Shown here piece after piece: positions 59,101 through 64,000 of a DNA stretch of 64,000 nucleotides. The stretch spans positions 18,886,756 to 18,950,755 of the forward strand of contig JAVMKO010000017.1 in assembly GCA_032164245.1 (NCBI GenBank), written 5' to 3'. Origin of the DNA: Sternotherus odoratus (taxonomy: Eukaryota; Chordata; Testudines; Kinosternidae). The position numbers were made by a program, and so were the translations under genes. The notes under the pieces were generated by a model, which searched no databases, was not told where the DNA came from, and saw only the letters and a list, made by a program, of their open reading frames with translations. Each line of letters begins with the position of its first letter. Positions within the stretch are counted from its first letter, which is position 1.

Positions 59101-59648
59101 CCAGCCGTGAGCTGTCCAGCAAGGGCACCAGGTGCTGCAGGTCCTTCGCTGTCCTTCCCTGACTGTTGTCACCTCTGTCTAGCAAGTCGCATGCAAACCG
59201 CTCCGGGTCCAGAGAGGCGATGAAGGGCTCCACGAGGGCCAGGGTCCCCGACCGCTCCACCTCCTTCTCGATCTCTTTGTTGGTGGCCAGCACTGTGATG
59301 GCGAGGCATGCGTGCAGGCGGATCAGCTCGTCATCTTTGGAGAACACCAGTGGGAAGAGCCACTCTGCCGCGTTCTTCTCGATCATCAGCCGCTGGTTGG
59401 CTTGCCCGCCGTACATGGCGCAGTTGGCCAGGGCCATGGCGCAGTGACGCAGTACGATGAGGTCAGTCCAGCGGCACCAGTAGAGGATGGCGTCCAGGCC
59501 CCCGTCAGAAATGAGCTGGAAACAGGTCTCCTCGCTGTGTTTGAACATGTGCTCCAGGATACCCGAGAGGCTGCGTGCCACCTGGGGGCTGTCTCGCTCC
59601 CTGGTCAGATTCAGGATCACCCCCAGCCCAATCCGGGCAATCCGGTCC
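53023..59648 (-). CDS. SARM1: SARM1, NAD+ hydrolase, exons 2-9 (exon 1 outside the window)
   Basis: SARM1 is the cytosolic and mitochondria-associated enzyme that cleaves NAD+ to execute programmed axon degeneration; it is also a negative TIR adaptor in innate immunity. Eight exons join in phase to 565 codons plus stop, which with a human-sized exon 1 gives about 720 residues (human 724). Order: ARM repeats (exons 2-3), SAM1 (exons 3-4), SAM2 (exon 5), TIR (exons 6-9). The TIR domain starts DVFISYRR, keeps the BB-loop [12 protein letters not shown], and has the catalytic Glu (human E642) as the first residue of exon 8 in [11 protein letters not shown]. The ARM part keeps HMFKHSEE, whose Lys I take as human K193 of the NAD+-sensing region. 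The entering phase requires an exon 1 ending with two bases of a codon. No matching exon 1 is present from 59.7 to 64.0 kb. Confidence 0.95.
54520..54641 (-). CDS. SARM1: SARM1 exon 8, carries the catalytic glutamate
   Basis: The acceptor is CCTGCAG and the donor is GTAAGT; 122 nt. It begins [15 protein letters not shown], where the first Glu (54641-54639) aligns with human catalytic E642, and continues [13 protein letters not shown] to FNGI. The codon for the next Lys is split across the intron. Confidence 0.96.
54750..54939 (-). CDS. SARM1: SARM1 exon 7, TIR core with BB loop
   Basis: The acceptor is CTCCCAG and the donor is GTGAGA; 190 nt. It encodes [33 protein letters not shown] and [13 protein letters not shown], ending DWVHK. 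The BB-loop glycine in EAGK is the position of human G601. Confidence 0.96.
55212..55738 (+). mobile_element. LTR-like repeat, copy 1, SARM1 intron 6
   Basis: It starts TGTGAAGGGG (left limit uncertain) and ends GCACTCTGTGACA. It contains AATAAA at 55446-55451 followed by CCTCTGTTTTACTGGCTGG. It is homologous in inverse orientation to 60698-61250. The TG...CA ends and internal poly(A) signal fit an LTR, probably an old solo LTR of an endogenous retrovirus. No internal genes are present. Confidence 0.6.
55985..56087 (-). CDS. SARM1: SARM1 exon 6, SAM2-TIR linker and TIR beta-A strand
   Basis: The acceptor is ATATCTAG and the donor is GTGAGT; 103 nt. It encodes [20 protein letters not shown] and [14 protein letters not shown]. 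An alternative AG 28 bases further in (GTGCAG) would break the reading frame, so the upstream acceptor was chosen. Confidence 0.93.
56210..56445 (-). CDS. SARM1: SARM1 exon 5, SAM2
   Basis: The acceptor is TTGCCAG and the donor is GTAAGG; 236 nt. It encodes [20 protein letters not shown], then [20 protein letters not shown] and a second SAM helix set ending [11 protein letters not shown]. Confidence 0.94.
56904..56995 (-). CDS. SARM1: SARM1 exon 4, rest of SAM1
   Basis: The acceptor is CTGGCAG and the donor is GTAGGA; 92 nt. It encodes [20 protein letters not shown] and [10 protein letters not shown], matching the human SAM1 core. The SAM domains drive assembly of the octameric ring. Confidence 0.93.
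57413..58554 (+). mobile_element. LTR-like repeat, SARM1 intron 3
   Basis: The AT-rich 1.1-kb block begins TGTGATGTTGCACTCC and ends ACCCATCACA, so the termini form a short TGTGATG/CATCACA inverted repeat. It has AATAAA at 58009-58014 and 58168-58173. Its base composition differs sharply from the GC-rich exons around it. It looks like a solo LTR or similar non-coding retroelement, antisense to SARM1; no target duplication was found. Confidence 0.5.
58622..58834 (-). CDS. SARM1: SARM1 exon 3, end of ARM and start of SAM1
   Basis: The acceptor is GTGCCCAG and the donor is GTAGGG; 213 nt, 71 whole codons. It encodes [20 protein letters not shown], then [12 protein letters not shown] and the first SAM helix [14 protein letters not shown]. 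An LTR-like repeat ends only 67 bases downstream of its donor. Confidence 0.94.
59030..59648 (-). CDS. SARM1: SARM1 exon 2, ARM repeat region
   Basis: The acceptor is CCCCCAG and the donor is GTAAGG; 619 nt. It opens [19 protein letters not shown] and continues through [29 protein letters not shown] and [14 protein letters not shown]. These armadillo repeats hold the TIR domain inactive by binding NAD+; NMN binding relieves the block. Confidence 0.95.
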
Positions 59649-60697
59649 CTGGGGGAAGGAGAAGCAGGGGTGAAAGCAAAGAGAACGGCAGTGCTAGGGC
59701 AACCGGCGACTGAACCCATCACAACTGAGGGCTGGCCCAAGGCCCGTGGATTGTCTGTGTGGATGTCTGACTGGGGAAGGAGATGGACTTTCTCAATCTG
59801 GCAAACAGGGACAGAGACTGTATTTAAGAGGCGGGGGCCTGGCTGCGGAGGGGGAGCTACCCATCATGACATGCTAGAGGCACTGGCTGGGGGGACTCTC
59901 CCCAGGCAGAAACACTGACCAGTCCTTGGTCTCCCAGGAGGTGAGATCAGGTTGGTGGGGTGGGGATGGAGGGTCAGGATTTTGGTTATTTGCAATGATC
60001 CGTAGCTCTCTAGTGCTCTTGGAGTAAAGTCGATGTGGTTAGGAAGCTTCTTGCATCCCTGTCCCATTGTCCCAGAAGGGGTTAAACCAGGACCCCAGTG
60101 CACTGGGAGAGCGTGTGTGAGCAACTGGGGCGGCTGGTTCCAGGGTCTGGGGCAGCAGGACTATGGAGTCCCTTATCCTAAGGAAGGGCTCAGACAAGAG
60201 ACCGGAAGCTGGGAGTGAGCCCTAGACCAGTGCTAGAAACGGTGCCAGGGCCCCGCGCAGCTCCAATACAAGTGGTGAGGTCCCCTGCCAGCAGCCTGGT
60301 GTCTGGCCAGGATGTGACAGAGTGGGGGGGGGGGGGCACAGCCTCTGCCCCATCCATCAATAGGCTCATGCGGATTGCAGGTTGAATAGAGACGCTGGCT
60401 GGGGGTGCTGGAGCAGTCAATACTAATCACAACTCCAGCCAGTGAGTGGGAAGAACAGCACTGTGGTTCTGGCCCTGGAGTCCACAGAGGGGTAGGCTGG
60501 AGGGTCAGCAAGGTCCCTGCAGGCAGCAGCAACTCTGCCTGCTACCTGCTCTCGCCCGTCAGTGCAGGTGCAATGGCTGTGTCTGGGAACTCCTGTTCTC
60601 TGTGCTGCTCACAGTGACCTTGGGCTACATTTGACAGCAATCAGCTCCGATAGCCCTGGAAAACAGACTGCCTGGGGCTGGGGTCCAGAGTGCAGGC

Positions 60698-61250
60698 TGT
60701 CACGGAGTGCCAGGGCGATGGTCTGGAACTTGCTCCCTATGAAGCCAGTTGGGACTCCGAGGGAAAACGTCCCCTCTCCGTACACAGCCTGTCTCCAAGG
60801 CTAGGAGCTTAGAGGTCCCCGTTTACACCTTCCTGGGTCTGACCTCGGAGCATTCAGCACCTTCTGCCCCTCCGTGCGCTTCCCCCAGCAAGCCCGCCCG
60901 GGAGGGGTCCTGGGGGAGCCCATGGATTATGCACCCCAAATCCACAGTCAGACGTGACTCTCAGCCAGCCAATAAAACAGAGGTTTATTCATCGACAGGT
61001 ACATGGTTTAACCCAGACCATACAGCGAGCGTGAACCCTCAGCTGGATCCATTCTGGGGGCCAGAGAGCGAGGCAGCCAGCCTGAGCTCTCTCTGCCCTT
61101 CCCTGCCTGACTCCAGCTAGTGTCAGACTCCAAACTTAAAGTCACTCTCTCCAGCCCACCCCCCCCCACCCCCCCCCCCCACCCCCGCTCAGCCAGGTCT
61201 GGTGACCTCCCTCCCCCACTTGGAGTCAGATTACAGCTTCAGGGGGCAGA
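60698..61250 (-). mobile_element. LTR-like repeat, copy 2, inverted relative to copy 1, SARM1 intron 1
   Basis: The plus strand begins TGTCACGGAGTGCCAGGGCG and carries CCAATAAAACAGAGGTTTAT, the complement of the poly(A)-signal block in copy 1. Long matches to copy 1 continue through CTCCGTGCGCTTCCC and GGGTCTGACCTCGGAGCATT. A C-rich tract near 61150-61185 marks the distal part. Confidence 0.6.
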
Positions 61251-63616
61251 ACAGGCCGTAAATTTGGATGAGCTCCAGACTCCACAGCGGGGCCAGCTGC
61301 AGTACGTGCTGATTGCTCCATGCACCAGGCAGCGTTTGCACTCAGAAACGTGGACATTACAGCTCTTCCCGACAGCACTGTGAGTCCCACTGCGCTCACA
61401 CACAGATGCGTGTGCAAAGAACATGCCTCGTGCATTCCCTTTCTAAGCATGACTCCTTCTACCTCCGTTCCTGTGCCAGGAAAGCGAGTCCTAACCAGCG
61501 GGGTCAGCCTCTTTGGACACCCAGGTGGGAACTCTGCGTGACCTCAGCTGCACGTTCAAGGCAGCATCTGTCTCAACTACCTGCTGGTGCCTGGAGAGGA
61601 AGGGGAATTGGGGACGAAAACATCCAAGCTGGAGTGAGCTGCCGTGGGGGCAGCTGGCAGGACCGAGGGGAGAGACGACGTGATTGTCAGGATTGCAGGA
61701 AACATTCAGATAAGAAGTTCCGGTCAGATTGCAGAGTCTTTCTGCCTCGGCCTCCTCCATGCAGGGTCCAAGACCCTGAGCAGGCAAGAGAGAGAGAGAT
61801 ACAGTCCAATCTGGGAGCAAGGAACCAGGCGGGGGAGTCTGGGCTGCCAGGCCAGGGGTCAGGGAAAGGATGTGGGGATAATTGGAGGGAATCAGAGAAA
61901 CCAGGAGCCTAGCTCAGAGATGGGGCAGGAAGGCCAATGGCAGCAGCTAGGAGGGAACCACTAGAGTTGGGGGTAGATGGGCTGAGGCCAGGTGAAGCTG
62001 CTGGCCCGTGGTCCTGTTGTCTGCAGCACTGACACTGGGGCTCGGGCGAGGAACACCCTGAACTCGTAGGCACTTAGGGCTTAGAACCAATTGCCCCGGC
62101 CCCCGCCACTCAGCGTCCTGGGGACAAGGAGAGCGGCTCTCTGGCGCAGGGCACGGCTGTCGCTGTAGGGACGCGCTGGCAGGCTGAGGTGAATGGCCGT
62201 GATGAGACGCGCCTGCGGGAGATGATCGCCCAGCCCAGCCCAGAGAGAGGCAGAGACAAACACTGCAGCAAGAGAGGACCATGGGAAAACTCATCCAGGC
62301 CCTAACCCGCCTCTGCTCAGCGAAAGCAGTGAGCAGGCCGAGCTGGGACTGAGTGTGGAGGGCAGGCCAGAGGGGCCCAGCCCAAGGACGTGCATTGGAC
62401 CATACAAGCAGTGCCTGAGCCGGTTCCTACAGACGTCAGGCAGAACCCCTCGTCTCCTGCCTGCTTCCCAAGAGGGCTGAGAACCGCGAGACCCACTTAG
62501 CTGAGCCTGGGACATGGTCGAAGCATTTGGACCTGTAGCTCCGACAGCCACAGCGGGTGCTAGCAAGTGTCTCTCGTTAGGGGTGACTCGTCCCAATGAA
62601 GGCATGATCCTTTGGTGATGCAGTGGATGTGCAGGGGTGCACAGATGTGGGGGACAACACAACGCCCCCCTCAAGGAGCTGGTGCTCTCAAGGGCGCAGA
62701 GAGCTGATCGCACATGCACAGAGGAGGGAAAATCCAAGCTGGCCTAGATCCTAGACACACACATGCTCCCATCCCAATGCTGGAGAAGACACAGTTCTCA
62801 GTAACAGCTTGTCTGCCAGGCCAGCAGGAGAGTCTAAGTCCCGAGCACAGCCCTGCGGAGGCCCTCCTGGGGGAAGTTCTCTCGCCCTCGCCCACTGGGG
62901 AGCGTCAGGCTGAGGGGCAGAGGAGCTTTGCTCAGGGTGTGGGAGGCTTGCATGCCCTCCCAGCCAGAGATCTGACCGAGCAGGGAGTCCCTTGGACTTT
63001 GCCTCAGCCCCTTTTTCATGGCTGCCACCTCCCTAGCCTTTAGGGCCTTCTGGCCAAATACACTGGCCCATCCCTCTCGGTGCTATGTCTGTACAGCGCC
63101 GAGCACAGTGGGACTAACGGGGCACCCTAGCCATGACCATGGTACCATGGCTCATCATCCTCAGCATGCTGGCAGCCTCCGCAGCGAGCCGGCTCCCAAA
63201 GGGTACGTCCCCCGAACCGGCCGAGGCCAGGTGTGACAAAGACCCCCGACGTGTGACACACCCATCTGTGTGACTGACTCTACGCCCTGCCCCGGGAGCC
63301 TGCAGTCCAGAGCTCGTCACAGTCTGCATCAGAATAGGGGGAGCAGGGACCATGGGGGGAGCAGGTGGGGAAGACCAGGGGGTGTCTGCCTCGGTTGTGT
63401 GCAGAAGCATGGGCAGTGGTCTGTGTCTTGGGGTTGGGGTGTCTCTGGGCCGAGGGCTGGGGGTCTGTGGAGTGTGTGTGCCGGAGGGTGTCTCTGTGGG
63501 GGAAGTTCATGCTCTGGGGGATGTTCTCTGCTCTGTGTGTGCAGTGGGTGGGAGAGGTCTGGGGGCTGGGCTGTGGGTCTGTTATTGGGCATGGGTCTCT
63601 GTGGGGAGGTACAGGG

Positions 63617-64000
63617 GGTGCTGGGGGAGGGCTCTGCAGAGGACACTGAGGGGTTCTATGGGGGGCTGGGGAGGTTCTGCAGGGGGCGCTGGGGCAGGGC
63701 TCTGCTGGGGACTCGGGGGGCTCTGTGGGGGTGCTGGGGGAGGGTTCTACGGGGGACACTGGGGGTTCTGTGGGGGGCTGGGGAGGTTCTGCAGGGGGCG
63801 CTGGGGCAGGGCTCTGCTGGGGGCTCGGGGGGCTCTGTGGGGGGACCTGGGGGGAGGGTTCTATGGGGGACACTGGGGGTTCTATGGGGGGCTGGGGAGG
63901 TTCTGCAGGGGGCGCTGGGGCAGGGCTCTGCTGGGGGCTCGGGGGGCTCTGCGGGGGGACCTGGGGGGAGGGTTCTATGGGGGACACTGGGGGTTCTATG
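63617..64000. repeat. ~113-bp G-rich minisatellite running off the window edge
   Basis: Units start near 63617, 63729, 63843 and 63957 and share GAGGTTCTGCAGGGGGCGCT (at 63671, 63783 and 63897). Many GGGG runs give strong G-quadruplex potential on the plus strand. The complement reads as a Pro-rich open frame, which is a by-product. Confidence 0.85.

Larger units (their letters stand above)
59649..64000. other. SARM1: SARM1 intron 1, partial (over 4.3 kb)
   Basis: It starts at the exon 2 acceptor and runs off the window. It holds LTR-like copy 2, a LINE 3' end near 63088-63125 and the G-rich minisatellite. I looked for the expected exon 1 end (homologous to human ...LEQILVAENR) on the minus strand and did not find it. 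I recognise nothing else in 61260-63080. Confidence 0.7.

Noticed and set aside
63280..63987. Proline-rich 235-codon minus-strand frame
   Set aside because: It is the complement of the G-rich minisatellite with period near 113 bp, repetitive without a recognisable domain, inside SARM1 intron 1.
1..64000. CRISPR arrays, operons, riboswitches or phage-type systems
   Set aside because: The tandem repeats have no spacer structure, and the spliced genes show this is vertebrate nuclear DNA.

Overview
This is vertebrate nuclear DNA, most likely from a turtle, probably a cryptodire. It holds multi-exon genes with GT-AG introns and one CpG-island promoter, and nothing resembling a prokaryotic operon. 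The turtle call rests on repeats I recognise: a tRNA-derived SINE of the tortoise Pol III type (28.7-28.9 kb), CR1 LINE 3' ends, L2-like LINE pieces, a Penelope-like element with a GIY-YIG endonuclease, and several hAT-type and fold-back MITEs. No search was run, so genus and species are unknown.

Three protein-coding genes were rebuilt exon by exon. SLC13A2 (Na+/dicarboxylate cotransporter NaDC1) is on the minus strand, with 12 exons from 33508 down to 11386 and 592 codons. SLC46A1 (proton-coupled folate transporter PCFT) is on the plus strand, with 5 exons from 41654 to 46544 and 460 codons. SARM1 (NAD+ hydrolase that executes axon degeneration) is on the minus strand, with exons 2-9 from 59648 down to 53023. 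Its exon 1 lies beyond the right edge. This is the order SARM1-SLC46A1-SLC13A2 of human 17q11.2, read in reverse; FOXN1 would be expected left of base 1. All splice sites used are GT-AG, phases join exactly and no frame is broken.

Layout. 1-11.4 kb: repeat-rich intergenic DNA downstream of SLC13A2, with no gene seen. 11.4-33.5 kb: SLC13A2, with LINEs, hAT elements and a minisatellite in its introns. 33.5-41.2 kb: intergenic space between the divergent SLC13A2 and SLC46A1 starts, with MITEs and a rearranged Penelope-like cluster. 41.2-46.8 kb: CpG island and SLC46A1. 46.8-53.0 kb: the gap between the convergent SLC46A1 and SARM1, holding a 14-copy 35-bp minisatellite with an E-box in every unit. 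53.0-64.0 kb: SARM1, with three LTR-like repeats in introns and a G-rich minisatellite at the window edge.

The three genes are neighbours by conserved synteny and do not form a pathway: two are epithelial solute carriers and one is a neuronal and innate-immune NADase. I found no undescribed biological system. The most unusual structures are the E-box minisatellite, the inverted Penelope-like cluster, a 32-bp hairpin insertion with a 12-bp target duplication, and a pogo/Tigger-like MITE carrying a GC-rich minisatellite.
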